DNA of 64,000 nucleotides from Simmondsia chinensis (taxonomy: Eukaryota; Streptophyta; Magnoliopsida; Caryophyllales; Simmondsiaceae). The translations under genes and the position numbers were made by a program. Within the stretch, counting starts at the first letter, position 1. Every line of letters starts with the position of its first letter. Below the pieces are notes generated by a model. The model ran no database searches and had not been told where the DNA came from. It saw nothing but the letters and a program-made list of their open reading frames with translations. The DNA lies in NCBI GenBank assembly GCA_018398585.1, contig JAGTTD010000001.1:22089750-22153749 (forward strand), given 5' to 3'. Below, piece after piece: positions 11,176 to 22,259 of the stretch.

Positions 11176-12010
11176 ATAAAAAGTAGCGTCCTTAGGCATA
11201 TTTTTTATTCAATTTAAAAATTATTTGGACCTAATCTTGACTAAGGAGTCATTTGTACTTAGGTTTCACTCAAAAGGTGTTTTGGTTTTAGGCTTGATTA
11301 GGAAATCTTTTGAGGTTGGAGTTTGGCTTAGGTTTGACTTGGAGGTCACAAACTATGATTTGGTTTAGATTTAGGTTCAACTTAGAAGCCATTTGGATTC
11401 AGATACGGTTTGGAAGTAATTTCATCTTTGGTTTGACTTTAGAGTAGTCTGGAGTTTAGGTTTGACATGGACATCATTTTGGATTGGGGTATGACTCTAG
11501 TTTAAGATTGACTACAGTATCATTAATTTAAGCTCGACTTGGAAGATATTTCAATTTAGGCTATTTTTATTTATTTATTTATTGGACAAAGGTTTTTTGG
11601 TGTTTAGGTTTGACTAGAAAGTCATTCATTTCGGATTTTAGATTTGACATAAGAGCCACTCTTGTGCTTTAGGCTCAATATGGATATCAATTTCAATTTA
11701 TGTATGACATGGAAGTTCGCAAGAGTTTAGGCTTTACGTAGAGTTCATTTACGATTTAAGTTAAATTTGGGGTTCGGCATAGAAGTAAATTTGGCACTGG
11801 AGCCCTTCAGTACTTTGGTTCGGAAAGGAGGCTCCCTTGAATTTGGTTTGACATACAAGTCTATTTGGATTTAGGTATATGACATAGAATTCAATTGAGT
11901 TTTAGGCTTGGCGTAGACCTTGGTTTCGTATAAGAGTTGTTTTGAATTTTAATTTGACATGAAAATAAAGCTAACTTTAGGTATAGCATAAATGCCGATT
12001 TGCATTTATG
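11176..12010. repeat. Degenerate ~40-bp repeats (GGTTTGACATGGAAGTCATTT type)
   Basis: About twenty diverged units share the core TTTAGGTTTGACATGG followed by AAGTCATTTT, spaced roughly 35-45 bp. The spacing is irregular and the units differ at many positions, so the array is old. It follows directly on the truncated RT of the Tat element. Arrays in the 3' region or LTR of Tat/Ogre relatives are known, but ownership here is inferred. A related array in the opposite orientation lies at 62,820-63,055. No coding was found. Confidence 0.7.
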
Positions 12011-12739
12011 TGTGACATTGCTCTATTGAAAGGTCTCAATTCCTATGGCAATTTTGTCGAAAGGGTAGGGACAGTCGATCAATAGGCATGGGATTGTTGC
12101 AGATATATTATATGAATGCCTAGAAGGGTAGGAGATTGAATCAATAGTAAAAGAATCGGACATGGAATGCGCAGTTGAGGGAGTACCGCTGGGCGTCCTA
12201 AGGGAAGGAAGTAAGCATGCTTCTGATAGACTGACTTTCAACTTGTTTGTGCTCCTCCTCGAGGACCAAGTTCCACTGGCGGGGTCGGGGACGCCCGGGG
12301 GTTCAATCTCGGACAAATCCACTGGTTAGCCAATTTGAGTCCTTGTCTTTGTATTCATTATGTTTTCCTAACCGGATCAGCCCTTCAAGTTAGTCTTAGA
12401 GTTAGAGATAATCACTAAATAGATACAAATAGGTGCAAATTCTGACATCACCATAGCCCACTTTGTTGTCTCGCTCAGGCAGGCAATTCGAAGACTCAAT
12501 GCAATCTACCTAGCTTCGCTACTGAGATGTGTACCATCTCTTTCCATTTGGCTCAAATAGGCATTAAGCGCGGTCTCAGAAAGAGCAGTCCCTCTCGGGT
12601 ACATAATTATTCCCCTCGATTTTACGACACACTGACAGGATCAAAGCCATCTTGGACTAAAGCGGCTTCGACCTCTTTGCCATCTCTACTCCCTTTGTTT
12701 CTCTTCCTTCAACAGCCATGTGTTTCTCGATATTCTAAG
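12011..12739. other. Insert of organelle-like character within the repeat array
   Basis: A ~730-bp block interrupts the ~40-bp repeats, which resume at about 12,740. It is less AT-rich than its surroundings and has the even composition and phrases (for example GGGCGTCCTAAGGGAAGG and GTCCCTCTCGGGTAC) that look to me like plant mitochondrial intergenic DNA. There is no recognisable gene; short frames on both strands (12,023-12,322 minus; 12,527-12,766 plus) resemble nothing I know. No clear TSD was seen. A nuclear copy of mitochondrial DNA is the leading idea but is unproven; unrelated host DNA is the alternative. Confidence 0.35.
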
Positions 12740-12960
12740 TCAATTTGGAGGTTTAGGTCATTTTAAATTTGAGTTTAATATGGAAGTAAACTTGGATTTG
12801 GATTCAAAATGAAATTTAATTTGGGTTCTAAATTTGGTTTGACATGGAAGACTTTTTGAATTTAGGTTTATCATGGAAGTTCTTTCCGGACATAAAGTTA
12901 TTTTGATTTTAGTTCGGACACAGAATTCATTTGGTTTAGGTTGCCTGAGTAGAATCGCAT
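12740..12960. repeat. Continuation of the ~40-bp repeat array
   Basis: Four to six further units (GGTTTGACATGGAAGACTTTTTG and variants) after the organelle-like block show that the block is an insertion into one array. Confidence 0.65.
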
Positions 12961-13029
12961 TTAGTCAACTAGTCTGGTTTTTGACATAAAATTAACCCCA
13001 AAAAAAATTTATTCTATTATTTGGGTTGT

Positions 13030-13690
13030 ACCCAATTCAAGACTAGGTTTCCTACGTGCCCTTTTAAGGGATCAAGCCATTAATAGTTCAACTTTATGTG
13101 AAATTTGTTTGTTTTTCATTTTATTTTTATTTTTGGTTTTAACTTAAGGTATCAGACCTCATTTATATTTCTCTTTTTTTAAATTTTATTTAAATTATGA
13201 GTTTTATATCCTCATTTTTGGTGATTTTGTAACCCACTCAGTTCGACCTTAGTTTCGGACTATTCTCGGTTTAAACACAACATGGGTTTGACATCTAATT
13301 TACTAATTGAGACTGCAATTGTCATTTTATATCGGATCTCCTACTCAACTTTTTAAGGGATCAAGTCAACACAGTTCTAAACATGACATTTTGGGCTTTT
13401 AATTTGATTCTGGATATTTGTGGTTTCATTTATTTTTCATATTAGGTTTCCTATGTATCCTTTTCATGATCATGTCAACACAGTTCTAAACATGACATTT
13501 TGAGTTTTTAATTTGTTTTTGGATATTTGTGACTACGCCTATTTTTTTATTTTAGGCTTCCTACATATCCTATTTGAGATGAAGTGAATATAGTTGTAAA
13601 ATAAATATTTGTGTCCAAATTAAGTGGTTTTTGAATTTAAATTTGAAGTTTATCTAGTGCGCATGCATCCTATTTGGTATATATGCATAC
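13030..13690. repeat. Irregular cluster with TTTCCTAC(G/A)T modules
   Basis: Four diverged copies of a module reading roughly GTTTCCTACGTNCCCTTTTAAGGGATCA, then (in two copies) GTCAACACAGTTCTAAACATGACATTTT, lie near 13,045, 13,345, 13,445 and 13,555. This 'CCTACGTATCC ... GTAGTTC' style of sequence is common in plant gypsy LTRs, so this may be a decayed LTR. No coding was seen. Confidence 0.45.
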
Positions 13691-13699
13691 ATATCCTTA

Positions 13700-14266
13700 T
13701 CAATGATGCAGTCTGGTGTGGTATTGTAAGGGGCCTCGATGTGGGCCGGAACTAGACCACTTTGTCGCATTTGCAATTCATGGATGAGACATTAGTTTGT
13801 TTTCCATGCCAGTCCAAGAGACTTGAATGTGCTCAAAGGAATTCTTAGCGGGTTTAAAAGTGAATTTTAACAAGTCTGCACTGATCTACTTTGGAAAATC
13901 AAAACAATGGGCTGCGGGGGCTGCGAGGAGTTTCGGTTGCACAGTGGCCAAACTTCCAATACCTTACCTCGGAATTCCGCTCGGTGCTAATCCTAATCGT
14001 GTTAAGACTTTGAAGCTAGTATTAGAGAAAATTGAGAGAAGGTTAGCGGGGTAGAAAGCGTCAACATTATCAAGGTTGGGCCGATTAGTATTAATAAAGG
14101 CGTTGCTTAATAGCCTTCCTGTGTATTATCTCCCCAACTTTAAAATGCCCTCTATAGTAGCAAAAGTGATCATCAAGCTACAAAGAAGATTATTTTGGAG
14201 GAGTGGTGATGCCGACTCGAGAATGCATTTGATTAAACGGGAAGTTATTGGGGGTCTCGGGGTGGG
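13700..14266 (+). pseudogene. L1-type LINE reverse transcriptase, C-terminal part
   Basis: The frame near 13,771-13,800 reads HLQFMDETLV, the HLQFADDT catalytic motif with the two Asp positions changed to MDET. Further frames give GLKVNFNKSAL, then PIPYLGIPLGANPNR, then GRLVLIKALLNSLPVYYLPNFKMP and LQRRLFWR. These are the standard RT thumb/connection motifs of plant L1 elements. The N-terminal endonuclease and RT fingers are absent upstream. The copy is interrupted at 14,267 by an Athila-like LTR fragment and resumes at about 16,020. Stops at 14,055 and elsewhere make it non-functional. Confidence 0.85.
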
Positions 14267-15965
14267 TGATGCTTATATGTATTGTTTAGCAAGTTCAAAG
14301 AAAGATAAAACTAATCAAAAAACTTAAAATTACAACAATCTAATACAAAAGTTAAGAAAAACCAATTTTTTAGGGGGTGGGGGGTGTTGTATACAAATTT
14401 AAAAAAAAAAAAGGAACTCTACAGATCAAACAAAGTTAATGAAATGAATTAAATAAAAGATTCTTCAAAAAATGTAAACAAAATTTACTAGTTTTTACAA
14501 AATAACTTCAAATTAGTACTAAAACTAGGTGGTATCAATATCACTCAAATAGGTGTTCAAAAATATCACTCAAATAAAAACAATCCCCGGCAACGGCGCC
14601 AAAAACTTGATGCTTATATGTATTGCTTAGCAAGTGCACTGAGTAGTATCAAGTAATACAGAGTGAATACATTATCGTTCCCACGAGGATTGATTATTGA
14701 GTGACTACTAAAATTAGTAGTTTCAGCGCTATTTGAAAGACCGAAAATTGAATTTTTGAATATGTAACAAATAAAATTAAAAGAACTAAATATGGTTACT
14801 GAATTTATTTTTATGTTTTCTAATTTAATAATATCCAAGGCATCCAATTTCACCTAGTTGTATTAATATGCCTTTTTATTCTCGATATTCAAGTTGTTAT
14901 TACATGTTGATAGTTGAAAACCCTAATTTACTAAATATTCTTTCTCGAGCAACATTTAGCATACTCTAATAAGAAAAGATTCCGAAGATTCATGATTTTT
15001 ACTTAAAACCACACATATTGCGTTAATCTATCTCTAGCATTCGCTCCTTTTGTGGTGTTCATTACTTTCGCATCATCATAAATCTCCTCTCAAACTAATT
15101 ATTAATCATTAAAGGCTTTGAATAGTGATCAAGCATTCAAAACTCATGAAGAACAATAATAAACACTCCAACAACACAATTAACAAACTCTGAATACGTC
15201 GAATTAGAAAAGAGCATATATTATAACTAAGGCTACATCATGGCCTTGAAAAACTAAAATTAGTTTATGGTAGACATAGCATAAAGCAAAACTAAAATAG
15301 AATCCATGAACTTCAAGAAGAAAAAGGATAGAAAAGAACTAAGAAATAAGAAATCACAAACTAAACTCTTTCTTTTTCCTTTCCTTCCTCTCCTACATGG
15401 TTTATCTATGATTTTTTTGGTCTAAATTGATTTTGGATGCATGAATGATGCTAAAACACTCTCCTAACACACCTATTTATAGTACATGATGGTTGTAATT
15501 CATGAAATAGAAAATTTCAAGATCTTCATCCTCATTTGAACCCTTTGACGCCTATGCTTGAAATTTGCTTCATACTTGCTTTTTTTTCATTTTTCTCCAA
15601 TTTGGGCACCTAAAATCAGCTTTGGCATCAATTTGAGTAGATTTATGAATTATTTAAGTGGTTCTTGCATTTGATTTGTCCAAACAACCACCCAAAATTG
15701 CAAGTTGGAGCAACTTGTACATGTTCTTGCTTAATCCTTGCGTAGCCAAGTGGTTTTCATGTATTTTTCCCATTTTTTGCTTTTGTTTGATGAATCTTGT
15801 TTCCATTTATTGATGTTGATGGAAAAAAAAAAACCTAGCAAAAATTAGCATAATATGAATGTTTTTGCAAGAAAATAACAATAGGAGCGAAAAAGATAAA
15901 AAGCGAGCAAAGAGAATTAAAATTAGATGTAAAATGGTTAGTAATTGAACCTAAAATTAGATGCA
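14267..15965 (-). mobile_element. Athila-like element fragment: truncated 3' LTR, short leader, 5' LTR
   Basis: TGATGCTTATATGTATTG starts at 14,267 and again at 14,608. The first is only about 28 bp of LTR, then comes about 310 bp of internal leader, an almost undamaged antisense primer site (ATCCCCGGCAACGGCGCCA, 14,584-14,602, tRNA-Asp type) and a ~1.36-kb LTR ending about 15,965. gag and pol are deleted. The same LTR and leader occur at about 51,300-52,995, also on the minus strand. The insertion splits the LINE. No matching TSD was found, so the right edge is uncertain by some tens of bases. Confidence 0.75.
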
Positions 15966-16019
15966 AGGAAATAACTTTAAGACCGTTTTGAAAGATTATT
16001 TTATTTTTCTCTTCAAAAC

Positions 16020-17066
16020 GACCCTACAGTTTTGGAAATGGGAGTTTGGGATGGGGTCACATGGAGATGGACCTTCAATCAGAGAAGAAACTTCCTTCCA
16101 TGAGATGAGATCCATTAGGTGAGTTTTTTGCGATAATTAATTCGATCCAGCTGAGTTCTCAAATGCCAAACCAACATGTGTGGGCCTTGGAGTCCAATGG
16201 CGCATCTTCGGTGAAATCATTTGTGAACTCGATTTGGACAAGAAGAATCCCCTCTTCATCTTTTGATGATCTTTTGTGTGGGGTTTGGAAAGGATTAGCT
16301 CCTTCGAAAGTTGAAATTCTTGTTTGGTTGTCTCTCTTAGGAAGGTTGAACATGATGATTGATTAAGCTGGGAATTCTTGAGGAAGATAGCAATGTGTGT
16401 GTTTTGTGATATGGAAGAAGAAAACATTGATCACATGCGAATAAGGTGTAAGAAAAGTAGGAACATTTGGTGCAGGGTAACATGGTGATGGGATATAAAC
16501 TTGTTTTCCTTCGAAGTAGCACCCTAAAGGGGTAAGGCTGTATACCCCCCTCCCAAAAAAAAAAACCCTTCTTATGCGGGAGCCCTTTAGGTATTGGGCA
16601 TGTTGTTGTTATACAATTTGTTTTACCAGGATTCAGAAGAGAGTTGTTTGAGCAATAGAGTTCGATATCGTTTAAGAGAAATTTCCAAAAGAAAGTTTGG
16701 ATATCATTATTTTTTATAGTGGTTTGGGTACATTGGTCTAAAAGGAATGGTATTATATTTAGGAATGAAGAGTGGGCGGAAGATGATATTTTTTGGAATG
16801 TCTTCATGAGAGTAGGATTCGAGGCCACAGAGTGCTACTATGATATGCCATACAAGCCGGAGAAAGTGATAAGGAACCTTGAAGGATTTCTATTGTGGTC
16901 CGATAGACCATGTTGATTGTTTTTGTATGCTAGGTTTTTTTTTGCTTACTTTGGTATTTTCTTTTGTTTTAGATGTTTGTTTGTGCTTTTCCTTTTCTTC
17001 ATTGTACTGTCCCAGCCCATGTGCTTGGAGCCTCTGTGAGCATGTACTCAACTATCAAAAAAAAAA
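16020..17066 (+). pseudogene. LINE C-terminus with zf-RVT domain and poly(A) end
   Basis: After the LTR fragment the LINE resumes with TWRWTFNQRRNF near 16,050. 16,163-16,366 reads WALESNGASSVKSFV and VWKGLAPSKVEILVWLSLLGRLN. 16,370-16,480 reads GILEEDSNVCVFCDMEEENIDH, with the Cys-x2-Cys and His of the plant zf-RVT zinc-binding domain. 16,719-16,916 gives the terminal VWVHWSKRNGIIFRNEEW segment. The 3' untranslated region ends in an A-run at 17,057-17,066. A SINE is inserted at about 16,510. Together with 13,700-14,266 it is a 5'-truncated L1-type copy. Confidence 0.85.
16510..16610 (+). mobile_element. Third TTG-tailed SINE, truncated, inside the LINE
   Basis: The segment holds GGGGTAAGGCTGTATACCCCCC, an A-run, CTTATGCGGGAGCCCTTTAG and a (TTG)2 tail, matching the bodies at 1,935 and 6,356. 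Flanking sequence is imperfectly repeated around a TTGTTTT core (16,493-16,509 and 16,611-16,627), a likely decayed TSD. It breaks the LINE tail frame. Confidence 0.7.
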
Positions 17067-17712
17067 TCCTCAGGGTTATATATATATATATATCATTTCT
17101 CCTCCTTTGCACCTCCTTTCTCCTCCACCTTGTTGAAGGCCTTAGCCATCAACAACCAGCCTACAGGCCTTGCGAGCAATTGCCATAGTTTTGAACTTCG
17201 CCGACATTTCCTAGCTTTAACCTTCTTGCTTCGACATTAATTTTTACAGAGAAAACTCTAGTAATTTTAGCCAGGATGAATAACCAAAATAGTAATGTAC
17301 ATTATGGGATTGATATTACTCGGTACTTTTGAAGATTTAACATAAAGTCCAATGCAACAACCAATAACATGGCCATGTTACCAACTTTAGCCAGAAAACA
17401 TTCAAAGCCTGGAGAATGTTCCTAAAAGCTCGAATTCACATTTCATATACACTAAAAGCTAGACATACATTTTTTTTTTCTCACACCAAAAAATTTTGAA
17501 GAAATGATTTTGAAGAGTTTTTTTAAAAAAAAATCAAGTTGCAATGAAATGATTGCCCACTTTCTTTTTGTTTTCACCTACCTTAGAAATCTTTTGAATC
17601 CCATTGATGACAAGATTACCAAATTGGAATCTTTTGCAATCTATTGTGGGTCAGCTTTCAAAAATTTTAAGGTGGTGTGCTTCAATTTTGATTATTGTCA
17701 AAGTATTTCAAT
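17067..17712. other. Unassigned AT-rich DNA
   Basis: It contains a short TA microsatellite (17,077-17,093), pyrimidine-rich stretches and several small open frames without recognisable products. It lies directly upstream of the USE promoter motif that the Reina-like element entered, so its right part may be the original 5' flank of that small-RNA-type promoter. Confidence 0.4.
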
Positions 17713-17717
17713 CCCAC

Positions 17718-18065
17718 TATTATGATCAAGCTGCATCAGTATTAAAAATCATCAGAACTCCGCGTTTTGTTGGATTGTTAGTCGTAGAGGTTCATTTGTT
17801 AGTTTAGAGCCTTATTTTGATTGTTAGTTTACAAGGTCGGTTAAGCTTGAGTCTTGATGCATTGAATAGATAGATATTTTGCTCTCTTATTCGAATGTGT
17901 ATAAAGAGTGTGCTCTCTTGTAATTGACATTCATTGAGTAGAAAATTGATCTCTTTCCTCTCTCGACCCTAGTTTATCTCTAATTCTCATCTCTTTCACT
18001 TCTCTTCTCATCCCATACTCTCTTATCCCTAGGTTATGATTCAAGTTTGATCTTGAATCATAACA
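17718..18065 (+). repeat. 5' LTR of the Reina-like element
   Basis: A 348-bp LTR. Near its 3' end GTTATGATTCAAG and CTTGAATCATAAC form a 13-bp inverted repeat with a 6-nt loop, ending at the LTR terminus. Pyrimidine-rich CTCTTTCCTCTCTC lies upstream. Confidence 0.92.
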
Positions 18066-18067
18066 AT

Positions 18068-18079
18068 TGGTATCAGAGC
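18068..18079 (+). other. tRNA-iMet primer binding site
   Basis: TGGTATCAGAGC begins two bases after the LTR end and is a perfect match to the usual iMet primer complement of plant LTR elements. Confidence 0.93.
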
Positions 18080-18146
18080 TTATGTTTGCTGTCGATTAAT
18101 TGTAATTCATTAATTGGAGCTGGCTAGACATAAGAAAAATGTACCA

Positions 18147-19345
18147 ATGGCTGGTGGCATTACAACTAGAGCAAATGCTGCTACTAATGCTACGTATGCT
18201 ACTGTTGCTGGTGCAAATGTCGGAGCTAATGCCGAAGTTAGTCAATTTGAGCAGTTAAGACTTCAAATGGAAGAGATATTTTATTAAAATGCAACAATCA
18301 CAGGATCAAAAGCTCGCTGAAAGGTTTGATCAACATTCTCAGCAAATTGAAGTGAAGATCCATGGATTATAGCAGCAAATTACAAGATAGAATTTGTCTA
18401 CGAAAGTTGGAGTATTGTCGGCTACTAGTTAAGATGTTATGCAACCTTAGGCATCAGGAGCAACTACTGGTCAATATGACTGTCCTCCAGATATTATGCA
18501 ACCTCAGACATCAAGAGCCAGTGAAAATGGAACAGTTAGTGGTAGAGGCAATGGATTCAGGCAACCTTGAGCAAAAATTGAACTGTTTGATGGCAAGCAA
18601 CCTCAGTCTTGGATAAGAAGATATGAGAGATACTTTCATTTCTATCATATAGATGAGACAGAAAAGGTGGAATTAGCGGCTGTTTACCTCCAAGGAGATC
18701 AGGAGGTGCGGTTCTATAGTCTAATTCGTAGTAATCCTCCATTGTCTTGGCCTAAATTTGTGAAAGAATTGTTTGATAGATACGATGATGAAGATCCAAG
18801 TGATATTGTGGATAACTTTAATAAAGTGGTGCAAACTACAATAGTAAGAGAGTATAAGACAAGGTTTGAGAACTTGAGAGCAAGGATGATGTCTGTCAAC
18901 CCTGGTGTGAGTGAAGCCTACTATGTTTCGAGTTTTATTATTAGCCTTAAACCAAAAATCAAGAACCTTATCAAAGCCTTGAGCCCTGGAACCTTGTCTA
19001 AAGTCTATGCAAAAGGCAAGTTGTTTGAATCCACTTTTTTTTTGTTTTTTTTTTTTTTTTTGCCAGCATCTGATGGTCAAAGAAGTAGAAGTAACCAAGC
19101 GTCTTATCAGCATTACAATGCACCTACAAGGTCTAAGACTTTGAGTGTAGAGGAAAAGAAAACCCAAAGATTGTGTTTTAAATGTAATCAACAATATTTC
19201 AGACATAAGTGTAATTCCAAGCTTCTTATGTCAACAATTGGAGCAGAAGCAGAAGAGGATACTGAAGAGTTGAAGATGGAAGCTGGACTGAATGAACAAG
19301 AAGAGGAATTGCAGGATGAACTTGTGGATGATGAAAAGGAGATCT
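18147..19345 (+). pseudogene. Reina-like gag, broken
   Basis: The likely start is ATG at 18,147, shortly after the primer site. The N-terminus is rich in Ala, Asn and Thr, followed by a Gln-rich stretch. A local duplication around ATGCAACCT(T/C)AG sits at about 18,440 and 18,500. The capsid core reads IELFDGKQPQSWIRRYERYF (about 18,577-18,636), then VYLQGDQEVRFYSL and SWPKFVKELFDRYDD on the frame 18,667-19,461. A degenerate zinc knuckle, CFKCNQQYFRHKC, lies near 19,172-19,210. A T-rich tract at about 19,036-19,063 sits in the frame as a run of Phe codons, probably slippage after insertion. Acidic residues follow towards the protease. Confidence 0.85.
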
Positions 19346-19820
19346 CTGTTAAGGCTTTAACTGGGAATGGATCTCATAATACTATAAGGATCAAGGAAGA
19401 GGCAAGGATGCAAACCTATTCTAATTTTGATAGACAGTGGGAGTACTCACAGCGTTGTTGATCCCAAAGTACTGAGGAGGTGGGGCATGAAGTGATTGAG
19501 ACAAATCCTCTAACTGTGACCATGCCTGATGGGAATTCGATACTTACTCAAAGCAAATGCCAAAGATTCAGTTGGCAAATTCAAAATCACCTGTTTGTGT
19601 ATGACTTCAGGATTTTGCAATTGGGAGGCCGTGACATGGTTCTTAGGGTTCATTGGATGAAGACATTCAGCCCACTGGTCTTTGATTTCTCTCAGTTATC
19701 AGTCTCTTTTGAGATGCAAGGGACTACTGTTAGGCTCCAAGGAATTGTGGAGCTAGCTCAGTTGCAATTGATGAAAGGAAATGGGCTGGAGGGAATGATC
19801 AATAAGGGAATTTATTAGTG
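19346..19820 (+). pseudogene. Reina-like aspartic protease, frameshifted
   Basis: In the frame through 19,422-19,470 the sequence reads LIDSGSTHSVVD, with the catalytic Asp-Ser-Gly preserved (codons 19,433-19,441). A frameshift moves the sequence to the frame 19,480-19,818, which reads LGGRDMVLRVHWM and FDFSQLSVSF, the usual strands between protease and RT. The protease would cleave the gag-pol polyprotein, but the frameshift prevents that. Confidence 0.83.
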
Positions 19821-19855
19821 GATAGGACAACTCTATAACACATTCTGAGGCTTAG

Positions 19856-21120
19856 GTGCATCCTCATCCTGAAATTGGCAAATTGATTAATGAATACAAT
19901 GAACTGTTTGAGCAACTAGTATCTTTACCTCCTAAGAGGACTTCTAATCAAGCAATACCTTTGAATTCCAATTCAGATCCAGTGAATTTAAGACCATATA
20001 AGTATCCTCATTTGAAAAAGACTGAGATAGAAAAGCAAGTTGAGGAGCTACTAAAGACTAGTTTTTTGGCAGAGTCACAGCCCTTTTGCCTCACCAGTTA
20101 TATTAGTCAAGAAGAAGGATGGAACTGCTAGAATGTGCATTGACTACCGAAAGCTCAATTCACTTACAATCAAGGATAATTTTCCCATCCCAATTATTGA
20201 TGATCTTGTGGATTAACTTTATGGTTCGCATTACTTCTCTACATTGGACCCGCAACAAGGATATTATCAAATCAGAGTCATGGAGCAGGACATATACAAG
20301 ACTACCTTTAGAACTCATCATGGACACTACGAATTTGTGGTGATGCCATTTGGTTTGACAAATGCTCCAGCTACATTTCAGGCTTTGATGAATGATGTGT
20401 TCAAGGCATTCTTGAGGAACTTTGTACTAGTTTTCTTCAATAACATTCTGATTTACAGTGCAATGTTTGAGGATCATATGGCTCATCTGAGGCAAGTGTT
20501 CAGTATTATGTGTAGCCATAAGCTTTACACTAAGCTTTCCAAGTGCTCTTTTGCTTAACCTCAAGTGGATTATATAGGCCATATCATCTCTTATGAAGGA
20601 GTATCCACAGATCCTTAAAAAATTCAAGCTATGAAGGATTGGCCAACACCTGTTACCTTGAAGCAATTGAGCGGATTCTTAGGCTTGACTAGATATTATA
20701 GGAAATTTGTAGTTGGTTATGGTGTAATTGCTAAACCATTAACTAACCTTTTGAAGAAGGATGCTATTCTGTGGTCAGATGCAGCCTAAGATTCCTTTGA
20801 AGCTTTGAAGCCAGCAATGTGCTCAGCACCGATGTTGGCTATGCCAAACTTTAGTGAGAATTTTGTTCTGGAGACTAATGCTTATGGTAGAGGAATTGGA
20901 GCTATTTTAGCTCAGAAAGGGAGGCCAGTGACCTATCTCAGCCAAGCCCTCAGTCCAAAGGATTTGGAGTTATCTATATATGAGAACGAGTATCTAGTTA
21001 TCCTCTTGGCAGTTAAGAAATGAAGACATTATCTAAAAGGGCGCCATTTTATCATTAAAACGGATCACCAAAGTCTCAATACTTGTTAGAGCAGAAAATT
21101 CTAACAAGATATCAACGAAA
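19856..21120 (+). pseudogene. Reina-like reverse transcriptase and RNase H, catalytically dead
   Basis: RT motifs appear in order across several frames: LRPYKYPHLKK, the [16 protein letters not shown] segment (after 20,105), FSTLDPQQGYYQIRV, FVVMPFGLTNAPATFQ and then FFNNILIYS near 20,434-20,460, where the active site is normally F/YxDD. RNase H follows: FVLETNAYGRGIGAIL (20,862-20,909) has Asn in place of the first catalytic Asp, while the Glu in YENEYL and the Asp in KTDHQSLN remain. Several stops are scattered through. RT and RNase H would make the element's cDNA. The Asp-to-Asn changes all require a single G-to-A transition. Confidence 0.9.
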
Positions 21121-22259
21121 AGGCTTGATGAAGATGCTTGGACTAGATTATTCTATTGAATATTTGAAGTGAAAGGAGATTCTTGCTGCAGATGCACTAT
21201 CTCGCAGGCTGGAAGAGACTGAATCTGGGTTTTGTGGGGCTGTGTTAGTTGTATTACCAGCTTGGATGGAAGAAGTATATAAATCATATGAAGAAGACAG
21301 TTTTGCTCAAGAATGTGTGATAGCCTTTAGCATCAACAAGGCCTCCTCTTCTGCAATAGATACTGATATTTCTGTAATAAAGGGGATCATCAAAGTGAAG
21401 GGGAAGTTATATATAGGATCAACAATAGATTTGAGGAGAGGAATCATTGAGGCTTTTCATGACTCTGCTTGGGAGGGCATTTTGGCATTGAAGGGACTTA
21501 TCAAAGACTCAAGAGTTATTTCAGCTGGGTTGGTATGAGAAGGGATGTAGTGCAATTTGTTCAATCATGTGAAGTATGTCAACAGACAAAATTATATGGC
21601 AAGCTGTATTAGGGGTTGCTCCAGCCCCTTCCAATTCCTGATTGTGCGTGGTAGTTTGTAAGTATGGATTTTATTGAAGGCTTGCCTAAATTTGAGGGGA
21701 AGGAAGTCATCTAGGTGGTTGTGGATCGATTCACCAAGTCTCAACTAAAAAACTTGCCAAGGCTTTCTTGGACAGCATTTACAAGCTTCATGGGTTACCT
21801 CACTCCATTATTTCTGATCGTGATAGATTGTTTACCAGTCACTTTGGCGTGAATTGTTTCTTCTCTTGGGCACTACCAGGGCTCTGAGTTCAACTTATAA
21901 TCCCCAGACAGATGGACAAATAGAGAGGGTTAATTAGTGCATTAAGCAATATTTAAGGAGCATGACCTTTTCTCATCCTAAGGAATGGTGTAGGTGGTTG
22001 CCTTGGCAGAATTCTGGTATAACACACATGCCCATTCATCTCCAGGCACCACTCCCTTCAAGGCATTTTATGGATATGATTGTCCTTCTCCTTTGGTACT
22101 ACAAAGGATCACCACTTCAGTGCTTGAAGTATCTGATGTACTGCTTCAAAGAAAGCAGCTAGTATAACTTCTCAAGGATAATCTGCATATGACTTAGGCA
22201 AGAATGAAGTACTATACTGACAAGAAGCTTTCAGACAAATCTTTTCCAGTGGGAAGCAT
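21120..22259 (+). pseudogene. Reina-like integrase, broken and 3'-truncated
   Basis: The zinc-binding head is visible as a His near FHDSA, then SCEVCQQTK (about 21,566-21,592, other frame). The catalytic core shows SMDFIEGLP (about 21,662), SDRDRLF (about 21,818) and DGQIERVN (about 21,911), giving D, D and E in the expected order. A small deletion removes residues after VVVDRFTKS (about 21,740). The last readable segment, KYYTDKKLSDKSFPVGS, runs straight into the 3' LTR at 22,260, so any chromodomain and the purine tract are gone. Confidence 0.87.

Noticed and set aside
11176..12960. CRISPR-like array
   Set aside because: Plant context, irregular spacing, and no unique spacers between constant repeats.
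14267..15965. A TSD for the Athila-like fragment in the LINE
   Set aside because: GTGGG before 14,267 does not match the bases after 15,965; the right edge and any deletion there are unresolved.
16337..16828. 163-codon minus-strand frame
   Set aside because: Antisense shadow of the LINE zf-RVT region and the SINE inserted in it.
18721..19206. 161-codon minus-strand frame
   Set aside because: Antisense to the Reina-like gag, which has clear capsid motifs on the plus strand.
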